The notes under the pieces: generated by a model
What the model was told of the DNA's origin: nothing
What the model saw: the letters and a program-made list of their open reading frames with translations, nothing else
Database searches by the model: none
Part shown: one piece after another, positions 48,038-60,937 of the stretch
How the letters are laid out: each line of letters starts with the position of its first letter
How positions within the stretch are numbered: position 1 is the stretch's first letter
Program-made: the position numbers and the translations under genes
DNA from: Pyricularia pennisetigena
Lineage: Eukaryota; Ascomycota; Sordariomycetes; Magnaporthales; Pyriculariaceae
Assembly: GCF_004337985.1 (NCBI RefSeq)
Contig: NC_043741.1
Location: forward strand, 1,864,269-1,928,268
DNA: 64,000 nt
Reading direction: 5' to 3'

Positions 48038-49988
48038 CTAAATATACTTGAGCTTCCTCGCAGTGCAGAGGCAGAGAACGACAAACGCACCCAGACAGCC
48101 GAGAATCGTGAAGAAAGCATCCAGGCTATCGACTTCCTGGTAAGGGACGTGAACGTTCATGCCAAACAGACCAGTGACGACGTTCAGCGGCACAATGATA
48201 GACGCAAGGAAAGTAATCTTGGTGAGCATCCTGTTGGTGTCGGTGCCCTGCGTGATGTTGTCGATGGTAAGTTGTGTCAAATAGTTGCCATGAGAACGAG
48301 AGAGCATCTTCTCAAAGTGTCCCAGGTTTGTCATCATCGTCACCACGTGATCCTGAATATCACCAAGATAGAGACCGATGTCCATCCGCGGTGTCACCTT
48401 GTAGTTTTCGTTGCAGCGCTTGGTGAAACCCTTCAAGACATCCGCCTTTCCGCCCAGAAGGCGCATGAGAGCCATGACGTTCTTGCGAATCACGCCGATC
48501 TTGCGCAGAAAGGTATGCATATCATCGCTGCGCGCAATGAATACCTCGTCTTCGACTGCTTCAGTCTCCAGCTCAAGCTTGGAGATGACAGGGCCGAAAG
48601 AATCCACAATGTCATCGCTGTTATTGGTAGGCCAAGTCAGCATTCATGCGGATCAAAGCTGCTTTCTGCAAATACACAGGATCAAAATCAGACGTTGCTC
48701 ACATCAAAGCATAGCATATCCAGTCGCTGCTCAGAGCAACGTAATCCTTCAACGCAGCGATTCTCTTGCCAACGTGGCTGGCGTGTAGGTTCGACTTGGA
48801 GCTGAAGCTGAGTGTCCCCTCGCGGAAGACGACCACATAGACGTAAAAAGGCTCAAATTCGGTATCCCCGTTCTCATCCTGAACCTTCTCGAAAGTACGG
48901 AAACAAGCAAAGTAGTACGAGGGGAACAATTCAATCTTCTCGCGAGTCTCCTGGGTTGTGATATCTTCAATAGTAAGAGGGTGGATACCAAAGGCTTTGC
49001 AGATTCCGCGCACCTCCTCGGCCGTGGGGTTGCTGACATCGAGCCACCAAACTCCGTCCGTCTCGCCTCTGGGGAATGAGAACAGGCCACGGATATCCTC
49101 ACCAGGAAGAATCAGGTCGCCAAAGTACTGAGCGTGTATGGTCGATTCCCATGCAGAGGAGAAAAAGTTAAATCGGTTCACTTCTCGAGGCAAAGCAGTC
49201 GGCTTGGTGGCTTCGGTTGCAGATCCGGCGTCGTCTTTCTCATTCAAAGATGAAGTCTTGCCCATAGGCATGTCCAAGAAATCTCCATCCGAAGTCACCA
49301 CAGGCGAGGAGTGAGGAGCCGTGGATGGGCGCATGTCGGAAAAAACTTTGTGGGTGGGGCGCCGCTCCAGCCTCTCGGTTTGCTGCAGCTCATAGTCGGA
49401 TTGGATGAAGCTCTCGAGAAAGTCAAAGTCGATGTGCAGGCGGTCACCCATGTGGTCATCTTGCACTGGAAAGCAGACGTCCTCCTCCGCAGACTTGTTG
49501 GTGCTCAAGCTGGACGCATCGTCGCCAGGGGCGGTCCTGACGGTAGGCTGACGGCTGCGGTAGGTGTGTCGGCTGGCAACCGACGTTGACCGGACAAGTT
49601 CGTGCTCGTCATTGCGAAGCCGGGGTTCCGAATTCGACATTCCACGCTCACGCTTACGTGCCTGAGCAAAGGCTTTCACCGAGTTCGGTGGTGAGACCGA
49701 GCGCTCTGATTCTACAGTCGGGCGTCGTACGCGGAAGGGGGTCGGGGAAATGTCGGCTGCCTCATCGTCTGTAATTGCCTCCTCGAAGTCGCGAACTCGA
49801 ACCGAGGATGCTGTACCACCCTGGTTGTTCTCTACCTCCAGTTGACGTCCTCCGTAGAGGGAATCGAACGTTCCGCGGCGTGGGCGGTCGGCGCGCTGGA
49901 CACTGGCCGTCTGATGACGGTGGTCATCGAGCTCAGGAACCGGGGTGGAATAGCCCGAGTCCCCGGCGTGCTCGTCGTGGTCAGACAT
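48038..49988 (-). CDS. CorA-type magnesium transporter (Alr1/Mnr2 group)
   Basis: Two exons, 49988-48703 and 48617-48038, encode 621 residues. The N-terminal 270 residues are hydrophilic and Ser/Asp/Arg-rich. The CorA domain follows with GVWWLDVSNPTAEEVRGICK and FGIHPLTIEDITTQETREKI, a long helical region (LGDIQDHVVTMMTNLGHFEK), and two C-terminal membrane helices. The first helix ends in the GMN signature (GMNVHVP, residues 581-587) that forms the Mg selectivity site. In yeast, Alr1 and Alr2 import Mg at the plasma membrane and Mnr2 exports it from the vacuole. The sequence alone does not tell which of these this is. The start is the only ATG in a sensible place before the conserved domain. 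Confidence 0.92.
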
Positions 49989-52888
49989 TTCTGCAAAAGA
50001 AACTCACGAGACGGGCTGGATGGCCTGGCCTGGGCTTTCGCTTGGATTTTAGTACGCCGAGTATGCAATGTGGCACACGGTCAGTGGCTTGCAAGATCGT
50101 TCCGGGATCGTTCCGGCGCAGGGCCTTGGGGTTGGCTGCTGTTCTGATACTGGAAACTTCGACCGCTCGCAAGCTGAATATAATTCTTTCAAGGGTCGAG
50201 CATGAGTGGACGGCAACGGGCGGCCGGGTGCCGTCCGCAGCGGATGACTTGGAAGTATGAAGCCAGCGTGATGGGAGAGCTCTTGGAGGAGCTCGATGGC
50301 TAATGCTGGCTGGGTTGCTCGCTTTGTTGCTGGCTGAAAGCCACAGGAGCCGGTGTCGATAAGCGAACCCTTTCGGGTGCGAAAGCTGTGAGAGCGTGCT
50401 CCCAGTTAGGGTGGCTTGGTGTTCACTCCGCTATAGGCCCAAAATTTAGGGCATAGGAGTGGTGAGCAAACAGGAAGCCGAGATGCAGTGATTCCCGCCA
50501 ACTTGACGACTTTGTAAAGTCTTGCTCGAGATGCCAGGTGCTTGGTGCAAAGGCAGTCTATATCGTGCCACACCAATAAGCGCGCACTTTTGGTATTTTG
50601 TGACGGCGGCACGTCAAACTGGCGTGCTTTTTTTTTTTTTTTTTTTTTTTGCTCCCTCGGAGATTTTATCTGTTTTTTTTTTAGGTTTGAGGCGCAAAAG
50701 TGCGGCAGACACACGTTCAGTTGACGGGCAGCAAATGGTCAATATCAAAAAATGCACTGGGCAGAAAGTATTTCGCCAAGTGCACGATTGATGGACTATT
50801 TGTAGTGTTGAGCAGCGAAAAAGGTTGATTTGGGCTGAGAGATTTAGAAAAACACCTTGAGAAGCGAGGTTGTGCCTGTGGTGGGCCTGGGGCTACTATT
50901 CTACCGTGTTGTAGACCGGACCTGAGGAGGCAAACCGAAGGGAGGGAAAAAGAAAAAAAAAGCAATCGAGCGCACTGCTAATACAGGGGTGCGGCAAAAA
51001 GACGCATGCGAAACCCACCGGCTCATCCTAGCCACTGAGTGACAAAAATAATGTCCCGCTCGTGTAGCCAGTGACATAATGCATAATGTACCTCACCGTT
51101 GAGTTACTAGTACGTAAGGACCATAGTATTAATACAGCTATCCTCCCTTTGGAAAATTTCATCACCGATTGAGACCACCTATTAGTTATTTTGCATCAGT
51201 GACTGATACTTACCTAATTATATTTTGTCACGAAAAAAAAAAAAAAATTTACTAGCAATCTGTTGAGTATATTAGTCACGTCCATTACCTCGTACAGGTA
51301 GTGGGGTGCTTGGCGAACAGAAAAGAAGTTTCGTTTTGGGCACCCACTCTAGCCTGGAAAATTCTGTCCTGTCCACAGCGTCATCTTACTTGTTCTGCGC
51401 GCGATTTGCCAGCTGAAGAGCCATCGGTCCACTACGCCAAGCGGCGGTGAACTGGGAGAACAAAGAATGAATTTCTTATTGGAAAAAATGCCAACAGCTA
51501 CAACGTTTTTACTGGCTGGCCGGCCGGCACATGCGGCAGCATTGGACTATAGTAATAAGGAGCTCTTCGACCTGATGATTTATTTCAAGATCAAAATCGC
51601 CCGTGATCGATCCGTACCCCTCGGTTTCTCAGTCGGTCTAGCAATCCGTGGGCACACGCGTCCAATGAGCCGTTGATCACGGATCTTCCATGAGACAGGG
51701 AATGCTTTGTGCGCCCAGAATGTCCGGTAAATTCCTTCCCCAGTATTGTACACGTAAGCTCGACCCAAGTCAGGCGCCAGGTTAAGTTCCATTTGCTTGA
51801 AGAATGCTCCAATTGCGCTACAGTCGCTAGATATGCTTCTGGAATGCACTGCACCACGTTCAGCTTAAACTTTGTGAAGTTGCAGCCGCAATAAAAAGAA
51901 CACTTGGACTGCATCTAAGCCAGTAGCGGCTCGGCAAACACATCAACGCATCCAATATGCCCGTATTCAGTAATAATAATGCAGAGCCGAGTGGGCAGCC
52001 CGGAAGCCCGAATTGGTTTGCTTGGAATCACCAATTCCCCTGTCCGATCTGGATGGAATTGAGGGTTGAGCCTCACCCGTCCTGAGAAAACTCAACAATG
52101 GAAGTGGAAGGAAGAAAAGTCAATGCCGGAAAAGTCATTTATCAGAATTACCCCTCCGCTTGCAAGGTTACTGGCTCACTTCCACCCACATTGTTCACTA
52201 AACAGTTACTGCGCAAGTTGGAAACGGTCTGATCTGGATCATTAAATTATAGACGAACTTGCTGAACAGATGCACTGAGTGCGGAATCCCGACTTGTCTT
52301 GTTCAGTACCTAGTAACCAAGGCGCCCAACTGCCTACGGACTATTCACTTTTCAACGCATGTGTCGATTTTTAATTGCAATGGATTTAATAACATTCAAT
52401 GTCTTGGACCCTTTCCCTCGCATGCCCACATCTCCAGTGAGTACCCACCCTCGTCACATTAGCCGCATATACCTATGGATGTTGATCGAGACCTTCAGAG
52501 CAATGGTATGCGATATTTATCAAGTCAGATATATGGACTCGAGAGCAGAAAGTTTAGTATTGATTATGTACAATTGCCCAAAACATACCGACTCTTTATT
52601 AGTGAGCTATCCGACCGTAGAAGGCCAGTAGTAGTGCACCGGCAGGTCTTGTGGGCTACGGAGTCAGTAAGGCCTAGCGTGGGGTCGGGCCCCGTTTTCA
52701 TGCCCCACCCACGCATGGTGTCCAATTGCCGTAAGCTGGGACTTGAACAGCCACGTTGTACGCAAGGCTGATTAGAGGCTCGGCCTTTCACAAGCACCAA
52801 ACAACCGGCCTCGCCAAACGATCGATCACCCATACATTGTCCCGCAACTCGATAACAAACAACACAGCACAGGTTTTTAGCATCAGCC
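49989..52888. other. Gene-poor intergenic region between the CorA gene and SPC1
   Basis: 2.9 kb with no gene I can support. It holds two divergent promoters. A T23 run lies at 50628-50650 and an A-rich run near 51233-51246. The right half (about 51040-52600) is visibly A+T-rich. A minus-strand stretch at 51580-51870 reads like protein in one frame and is described under findings. Confidence 0.55.
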
Positions 52889-53361
52889 ATGGCGGAACAG
52901 CTTTTGGAACAAGCTCGCGATATCTTCGAGGGTCAAATTGTGTGATATGCTCTTCTGAAGTTGCCTTGTTGACATGATCTATTCTTTCAACTAACATGTT
53001 CCACTCCCACTCTAGGACTTTGAAGGCCAGAAGCTGGCGGATAACCTAGCCACTATCCTTCTTAGCATCGTTGGGGTACGCTATTTACATTTTCCTTGAC
53101 ACCCCACTATCGACCAACACCAGCTGCTAACCTGAGATCGTACGCTTGCAGACCCTCTCTTTCATCGTTGGTTACTTGCTGCAGGACATCAAACTCGCTG
53201 TGTACATAGGTCTTGGGGGAACTGCACTTACGTTCGCCCTCATTTTGCCGCCCTGGCCGTTCTTCAACCGCCATCCCGTCAAGTGGCTGCCTGTGGGAGG
53301 AGGATCGAAGCCGCTACAGACACCACAGAACATCATTATAGACGAGAAGGCGCTGCGGTGA
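52889..53361 (+). CDS. SPC1: Signal peptidase complex subunit 1 (Spc1/SPCS1)
   Basis: Three exons, 52889-52939, 53016-53075 and 53152-53361, all phase 0, encode 106 residues. The N-terminus (IDFEGQKLADNLATILLSIV) and two close membrane helices (about 28-48 and 53-73) with a short luminal turn are the SPC12 family pattern; PPWPFFNRHPVKWLPV after the second helix is characteristic. Spc1 is a small non-catalytic subunit of the endoplasmic reticulum signal peptidase and helps it discriminate signal peptides from membrane helices. The length matches the family (about 95-110). The first intron begins GTGTGA, a weaker donor, but no other choice keeps the frame. Confidence 0.92.
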
Positions 53362-53731
53362 TGATCATAGGGTTTTGAGCGAGGAATCTGTCAGAATGCA
53401 GGGTATCCATTATTTTTGATGGAGCGTTGGTTTGCAGATCGCAAAACGAAACCAAAACAAGCAGGCGCTTGCCAAGGTCACTGTCTATTTTGCTGATACA
53501 TGCAGTACCAAATATTCTTGTTCTCGTCGAGCAATTTTTGTGTGTATGTGAGCCTGTCGCCCAACACCCGGATCTCCATCTCTCTCGGTTCCGCCTCTGC
53601 TCTGTAATCCCCCTGTCCCCCGGAATTGAGCGTTTCCCTACTCGCCAGGGAAACTCGACGAAGCTGTCGGTGCCGTTGGACCCATGGCCGGCTGCAAGCC
53701 GGGGTGTAATGCTGCTATGTCTCATCCCCTC
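53362..53731. other. Convergent intergenic region between SPC1 and RBX1
   Basis: Two 3' UTRs; no gene seen. Confidence 0.65.
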
Positions 53732-54288
<557 letters not shown>

Positions 54289-56335
54289 CTCGAGTGCGGG
54301 GATGTTGGTCGGTCGTGAAGTTGGGAGATCGCAGGTTGTCGTTGTTTCGGTTGTGTCGGTAGCAATGCGCACACACAAGTCTCTTGCTTTTGTGGGGAAC
54401 CACAGTCGCTGTCGGATCTTTGACGGTGGGGTGTTTCGCGGCAAACATGCACCTTGCTAACTTCAGTTGGGGCGCGGTTTCGCTCGCCGAGTGCGAGGCG
54501 ACGGGAGGACGGATCGGACCTAACAGCCAAAGAGGCGGTGGTGGGGTAAAATGTCGGAGTGACCGGCGGGTGACCTTGCCTTGCGCACCAATGTCTGCTA
54601 GGTGCCTCAGAAACCAGTAAGTACGTACGTTCAAGGAGCCTGGGCATGAGGTACGGTACTCACTGACCCTTACCTCCACTTTCTGCGGCACAGTAACTTC
54701 TACTGTGATTCTCGCCCCACCAGACTGGGCTGCCTCACGGTACTCGCCCTAGGTACAGTTCGACGCAGCAGGTTCGGCGCAAGTTGGTTCAAGTGTCCAA
54801 TAGGAGAAACGAAGAACAGAGAAGAAAGAACCTTGACGCAATCTAAGGCGGTATGGAATCCATCCCATCGTTTATTGTTCGAAAGAATCCCACAATTTCA
54901 TCGATACCTGAGGTACTTCTGTAAATGATAGTTGTTCCTCAAATGAATGGGACTTGATTTCTCCCTTTTTCTGAGTCAAGCCACTGGCTCGATAACCCCT
55001 AGCCCCAGCGAGAAACCAACTCGCCCTAGCCCATAATCAACCTGATTAGCCTGCTAGCCGCCTTGCCGCTGGCCACCTCGCGTACAGTACCTGTTGACCG
55101 TTACAGCACTGTCCGTACCTGGGTCCTAATGACGTGGGCGCCATGCATTCAGCCCTTTGCTTTTTGTTGCAGTGTTTGCCCAATACATCAGGTGGTTAGC
55201 TGGGCAGGCAGGTAATAGCAACTACTGTAGGTAAGGTAAGGTTAGGTAAAGTAAGGTAGTATGTTTGCTTTCCGGAGTGCTGCATACCTATCTCATATAC
55301 GTCGGCCCGGATGTTTTGTTTCGCCATTGGCTCTGAGGACAGAGGGGACTAGACTAGTCGGCTGACTTGAGCGCGGCTTCGCGATGGAAGGTTGTTGCTA
55401 CGAAAGATAGGTTTCCTCGGTCTCAGTGCTGTTGCGACACCGCACTTCCCCTCAAATCGACCCAGGCGTCATTAGAATGGTTCCACTCAACTGCCTCATT
55501 CCCTTGGCAGGCAGTTACTCAAATGATTACCTTGTCTGGCTTGCCCAATTTCGCCATTAGCGAAGACCCCTGTCATCGCCCAATCTTGGCCAGAACAAAA
55601 TCCGCCTTGTTCTTGTTGCTCCTACCCGCTGTGATTAGTTTACCAGGCAAGGCTTTTTTTTTTTTTTTTACGCTTTACAACTCTCCCTTCGGTGGTTTTC
55701 ATTTGAAAAAAGAGCTTCCGAACCTACTCGAACCTGCGGCGAAGAAGCTCGTTTGACGTGGTTTTTCTTCTCAAAACCTGTGACTATTAGGGGCACGGTT
55801 CAGTCTATTGGCAAACATCTGCATCGATAGGGTGAAATTATTTTTCGAGTAACTTCATGTTATTTGTTGATTCATATTCGGACTCGTCCGTCAAGCCGCT
55901 ACTCCAACCCCTGCTAGATCTCCGTGGCCAGGCGTCATCAGCCCAAACAACATTAGTCGCTCGCTTCCGGTCTCCTGTCGGGGGTACTGCCACCCGCCTG
56001 CCACCTACCTTGCACAAGTAGCGCGCGACCCCGCCGCAACGAATCAATCATCTGCGCCTAAAACCGCAGTCGCATCTTGCGCTCTTCTGGAGCTGACCTG
56101 AACAACCTTGTGCTGACAACACGACGATTACCATCATCTTACGTTACATTGTTTACCTCGCCTCACTCTAGAATACCTCATTCAACTTCTCACTTGTTTT
56201 TTCATTTAACTCTGCCAACGGACTCTGTTTCCAGGCTCAAAGAACTGTTCGGCTTTGCGCCGTTTCTTTCTCGATCACGTTGTTCCTCACTAGTCGGAAG
56301 TGAACATACATCTATGTCTCCTCAATCAAGGCGCA
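54289..56335. other. Divergent promoter region of RBX1 and the PNRC gene
   Basis: 2 kb without a supportable gene. A run of GGTAA/GGTTA steps lies at about 55228-55258, and a T-rich run at about 55655-55669. The right end is a C+T-rich leader typical of filamentous fungi. Confidence 0.6.
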
Positions 56336-57284
56336 ATGCACCAAAATATCAATGCCAACAACAGCCACCGCCGGCAGGGCCAGGGCAGGCGTCGCCAGAG
56401 CCGGAACACAACTCAGTCGCCAGCGACACGTAAATACTATGCATCTGAGAATGATGTGGCCGACATGCCAGTCGATGCTGCATTCCAGAAAGAAATGTTC
56501 ACCTCTGGTCCTCAAACTCCGCGCAAATTCAGCCCTCCCAGCCCGACGACTACTACGGATTCCTCCCTTCACCCGAACTCCCAGTCTAAGCCGCGAAGTG
56601 GCAACAAGAACAGGTCCAAAAATCAGACCGCCTCGCCAGGTCCCATGAAGGGGTCACGTAAGACTCCGCCGCCGACCGTGGTTTCGGCCAAGGGCCCCTC
56701 GGTCGCTGCCTTTGCCGGCGCCACTTTCCACGCCTCTCCGGCACCTTCCTCGCTCCCGATTCCCAGCTTTATGGCAAAATCTGTTCCCGACTCGCCTGGC
56801 GTTGCCCCCCCTGGAAGGCTTTTCAACCCCGAACCTTCGCCACCGCCGACCGACTCCGAGAAGCCGACTCCGGTGAACAAGTCAGGTGTTGACAAGCTTA
56901 CCCGGGAAGAGTCTCCACTCGACTTCTTCTTCCGCGCTGACAAGGCGGAGAAGGAGAGAGCGCGCCGAGCAAGCTCCGCGAATGCGCTCTCGGATCTGCC
57001 TATCGGACCTTTCTCGCCGCCTACTCAACCTCGTCTCCCCCGGGAAAATGGCTCTGGGCCTTCCCGCGCAGGTGACAGTCCTCTACAGCACAGCCGTCGC
57101 CCTCACTTCCCGATGAACCCTGCAGATGGATATATATCTGCCGAGGCCAACAACACACCGGCAAATGTGATGGGTCCGGCGTTCTCGACTCCATACCAGG
57201 ACCGTATCAGGGCGGCACGATCCTCCGAAAAACCGACTAGAGGCTCTCAGTTCAATCAGCCGCGCTACCAGCAGCAGCAACAAG

Positions 57285-57315
<31 letters not shown>

Positions 57316-57607
57316 TGCCGTGGACCGAAGCGAGGCCCTCAAGCAGTTCTTGTTCGCTGGGACGGCTCCCCATGCTCCTCCAGTGGCTTACCCGCAGTCC
57401 ACCACTGCTCAGGCATACATGACCCAAATCCCCAATGGCTCTCAGCTACACCAAGGTCAGGGCAGCTCCCAACCTGGCGGCAACCTTACGCATCAATCGT
57501 CCGAACTGCTAGCAATCGAAGATGGCCTTCGCCGGATCCTCAAGCTGGACTCTTCTCTCCACATGGGGGTGCAATCACCGGCATTCGCCAACGCTCATTC
57601 TGGCTAA
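56336..57607 (+). CDS. PNRC-motif protein, probably linked to mRNA decapping
   Basis: A single exon of 423 residues from the ATG at 56336; the open frame extends to a GTG at 56300, which I do not use. The protein is largely disordered and rich in Pro, Ser, Asn and Gln. Two ordered-looking blocks stand out: AFAGATFHASPAPSSLPIPS followed by FMAKS (about 124-148), the proline-rich PNRC motif, and SPLDFFFRADKAEKERARRA (about 194-213). A Gln run lies near 57271-57314, and a helical C-terminus (SELLAIEDGLRRILKLD) ends the protein. In animals PNRC2 joins Dcp1 and Upf1 in mRNA decay, and yeast Edc1/Edc2 use a related short motif to activate decapping. That role is inferred here from the motif alone. 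Confidence 0.75.
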
Positions 57608-59087
57608 TCATGCTGTTGATGCTCTGTTCAACAAGGAGCATTCCGTCGATTACGCACTTCTCTCAACTGTCGCTCGTTACACATCTAATTTTCTTTTGAC
57701 TGTTCGAGGCAACATGCCTTCACACACACTATTTCCTTGCACACATTTCATGGGCAGCTCAGGAGTACTAGGCCGTGGATCTACTAAATTTTCTTTGCTT
57801 GCTCGATATGATACGTCACTTTAGGCTTTTTTTTTTTTTTTGGTGGCCGATCTCGATCGACTGCGGGCGTATTGGTTGCATTGGGTCGACAGCGGAACAT
57901 ATTTTGCTGTGCTTTGGGGTCAATTCCTTAATTTTGTTTGCTTTTGGCGTCTGCTATCGATTGGGGTTGCAGGATCGCTTTCCGGTTCATCAAATTTGGA
58001 CTTGGCACAGGGTTGTCGGCTCTCTGATGGCTTGCGTTTCGATTATGTTCTCATCAACGACTTCCACTTCTGCTTATTTTATTTTCTCTTTGTTGTTATT
58101 GGTCTTTACATCTCTTTTTACTCATATTCGTCGTTATACGAGATATATTTCTCTTCGGCAATGTAAATTTTGGGGGTACCGACTTCGATGGATTTTTTTG
58201 GCCACATTTGGTATGGGCATTATTCGGGGTTTGTTGTTGTTGTTGCTGTTATCAGTGAGCGCAGGCCGGAACTGGTTTTCTTTTTTTTCTCCTTTTTTTT
58301 CTTTCTGAGGATACCCATTGCTGTTGGGCTTTTCATACGGGAGGTCAGCGGTGGCGGCCTCCTACATAAAGCTAGTAGGGCTTTTTTTTTTATTACATTA
58401 GAGCAGGTGGATTTTGACGACGGAGGAGGGGAACCAGCGGGATGGCTGAGGACAAGAATACGTTTGGGGACGGCCCAGCTGATGGCGTCACGCAACACAC
58501 GAACCAGCTCATGCGAAGTCATGGAAAGGAATAATGATTCTTGGGCCTAAAACGGTCCAGCCAAGCGTGGTCTTCCTGTCGCCTCTGCGACTGCGAGCAT
58601 CACTTGCGAAGCACGCAAACAAACAATCAAAAAAAAAATAACTTTTTTTTCTTTTTCGGGGGGATACGGTGGTCCATTGACCAACGAAAGTTGACATTAA
58701 AGCACCTTTGCCATATAGATCTTAATGTCACAAGCCAGATATATCCTGTCAAAAGCCGACCATCATATCATGATTGATTGTGAACAACCATTGAGGTATT
58801 CAAGGCAAGTAATAATTATGAGTCGATATTAGGGTGGACAACGATTGTACTCGAGCACTTCGGCATTCCTACAGATGTGTGATACTCGGATCTGCCCGAG
58901 TGAAACGGCTTGTGTTCTAAGGTGGTTATTAAAGAGTACTTGCTAGCGCCTAGATAATGTTCTATGTTCAAAGAGGTCCAGTTCTTGATCCTCGCCCGTT
59001 GACAATGACACTCCTATGATCACTAGGTTTAAGCTGCGCAACCCAGATTTACGGAGCAAGGACTGCTACGAAGAACCCACTTCATAG
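57608..59087. other. Convergent intergenic region after the PNRC gene
   Basis: About 1.5 kb. T-rich DNA at 57820-58320 gives a long open frame on the plus strand that begins with GTG and is mostly Phe, Leu and Ser; I judge it a non-coding 3' UTR. Nothing else is supportable. Confidence 0.6.
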
Positions 59088-59320
59088 TCATGACTTCGAT
59101 GCGGCCTTCTTCCTACGCTTCTCCTCCATCGTGTACACCACACCATGAGAGAGCATCAAGTATTTGCCGAAGAAGTCCTCGGCGAAATCGTCAAACTTCC
59201 TGTAGTCGGCCCCAAGGCGGTAAGCAGCTGCGATTCCACTAACGCAAGCAAGCTCATGCATGTTCTGTTGATAAATTGTCAGCATGAAAGTCCTCTTAAG
59301 TCAATCTTGACGAAAATAAA

Positions 59321-59361
<41 letters not shown>

Positions 59362-60937
59362 GGCGTGGCCACTAGGCAAATTTACGACTTACCACCAACG
59401 TCCAGCTACCGGCAAACCAGGTGTGGTTCCTTCCGTTGAGGAACATCATTCCGGGCACAACACGGAGGTAGTGCTGCCACCGGTGACCAAGCTGGTGCCA
59501 CCATTGCTTCTTTATTATCTTGGACTCATCGATCTCGTTCCACGTCCACAGATCCTGGTTACGCTTGTCTAGGAATATGCTCTGGTACACATGCTCGTAG
59601 CCTGCGTCGTCGGCCTTGCCGTTCGCGTCGAGCAGCTGGTACTGGTAGTTGCTGCAGTCGAACGACATCTCAATCTTAGTGGGGTCCTTTTTGTAGCTCT
59701 TTGTGTAGTACATGGGGCGGAAGCCCGCGGGCGACTTGGGATCTTTGCCCTTGGCAAAGGCCACCTGCTCCTCTTGGGACTGCGACTTTGGCTCGGCGCA
59801 CAGGTCCTCCTGAAAGGTGGTCTCGTAGTGTTTCTTGAAGTATGCGTGGTCGTGGTGCGTGACGGTGATGTCGTCGTAGAATTTCGCACCCGAAAGCACA
59901 AACTTCTCGCGTCTGGTCGCGGTCTTGCCCAGCAGGCGGAGGGTGTCGTCGGCCAGGGTACAGAAGACGATGTCGTCAAAGAGCTCGTGCTGCATCGTCT
60001 CGCCGTCAGCCCCTGTCGCGCGCGACTCTATCACGACCCCGTCGTGGGAGCGGGAGGCCACCCTGACGACCTCGTGGCCGAGGCGGATGTCGACGCCCTT
60101 GGAGACGAGGTCCTTCATCCAGTCTCTGTAGAACTCGGACAGGTTGTCAAAGGTCACCATGGTGGGCAGGTTGGGCAGCAAGGTGTCCTTGTCAAAGTCC
60201 CACAGCTTCATATTTGGGTCGTCAAAGAGACGCTCCACGATGGCCGAGGGCACGTGGCGGGTTTGGTTGCCGGTGCCGAGGAACAGTGCGATCAGGGGGT
60301 AGACCATCTTGAGCTCAAAGTCCTTGCTGAAGAACATGAGGCGCATCATTACGTGGATGGGCACGAGGCCAAGAACGGGCATGGTGTATTTGATGAGTTT
60401 AAGGAACCAGCCAAACTTTTTGATGTCGCTCGACAGTTCCTCGACCAGCTTGCTGGGGAAGCAGTTTGTCCAGAAGCCGTCTGTGCCCTTGCCAAAGGAT
60501 ACCTGGAGCTTGACTTCCCGAGGCTCATGCTTATACCTCTTGAAGAAGTTAAAGGTGTGCTTGAATATCTGGGTTTGGCGTTGTACTAAGTTAGCAGGAA
60601 CATACATGCATTGTGTATTGTGGATAAGCAATTATATGTATTTGAATAATTATTCGAACATCATAACAATCTCTCAGTTACAAGAGACAGACAAGATCCG
60701 AAGAAAAAGGAGAAAACCCACCGTGGATCCTCCTTGAACACCATTGTTCAGCCATGCTGCTCCAAACTTCTTGTCGTCAATGGGAATTGTGGTTGCCTGG
60801 CCGCCCGGCACATCAGACCTCTCCAGCACTGTAACCTTGAACTTGTCTGGGTGCTGAGCAAGCGTCGCCGCACAAGACATGCCAGCTGCGCCAGCGCCGA
60901 CAATGACTACCTTCTTTAGACCCTTGCGTGAAGTCAT
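59088..60937 (-). CDS. FAD-dependent oxidoreductase (amine oxidase/phytoene desaturase-like)
   Basis: Three exons: 60937-60722, 60568-59393 and 59264-59088, encoding 522 residues, all phase 0. The N-terminus KKVVIVGAGAAGMSCAATLA is a dinucleotide-binding Rossmann motif, followed by VTVLERSDVPGGQATTIPID, the second FAD-binding strand and GG turn of the flavin amine oxidase/carotenoid desaturase superfamily. Later FYRDWMKDLVSKGVDIRLGH and DDIVFCTLADDTLRLLG fit the FAD domain of that group, and the end (WFAGSWTLVNMHELACVSGI) is the usual C-terminal FAD contact. The substrate is unknown. The last intron contains a 39-base homopolymer (T on the sense strand; 59322-59360). No partner genes surround it, so I do not assign a pathway. 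Confidence 0.82.
59322..59360. repeat. A39 homopolymer in an intron
   Basis: The longest uninterrupted homopolymer in the window, inside the second intron of the FAD oxidoreductase gene. On the sense strand it is a T39 tract between the donor GTAAGT and the acceptor CAG. Confidence 0.95.

Noticed and set aside
57775..58308. A 177-codon plus-strand frame rich in Phe and Leu.
   Set aside because: Starts with GTG inside T-rich 3' UTR; composition follows the T-richness and no domain is visible.
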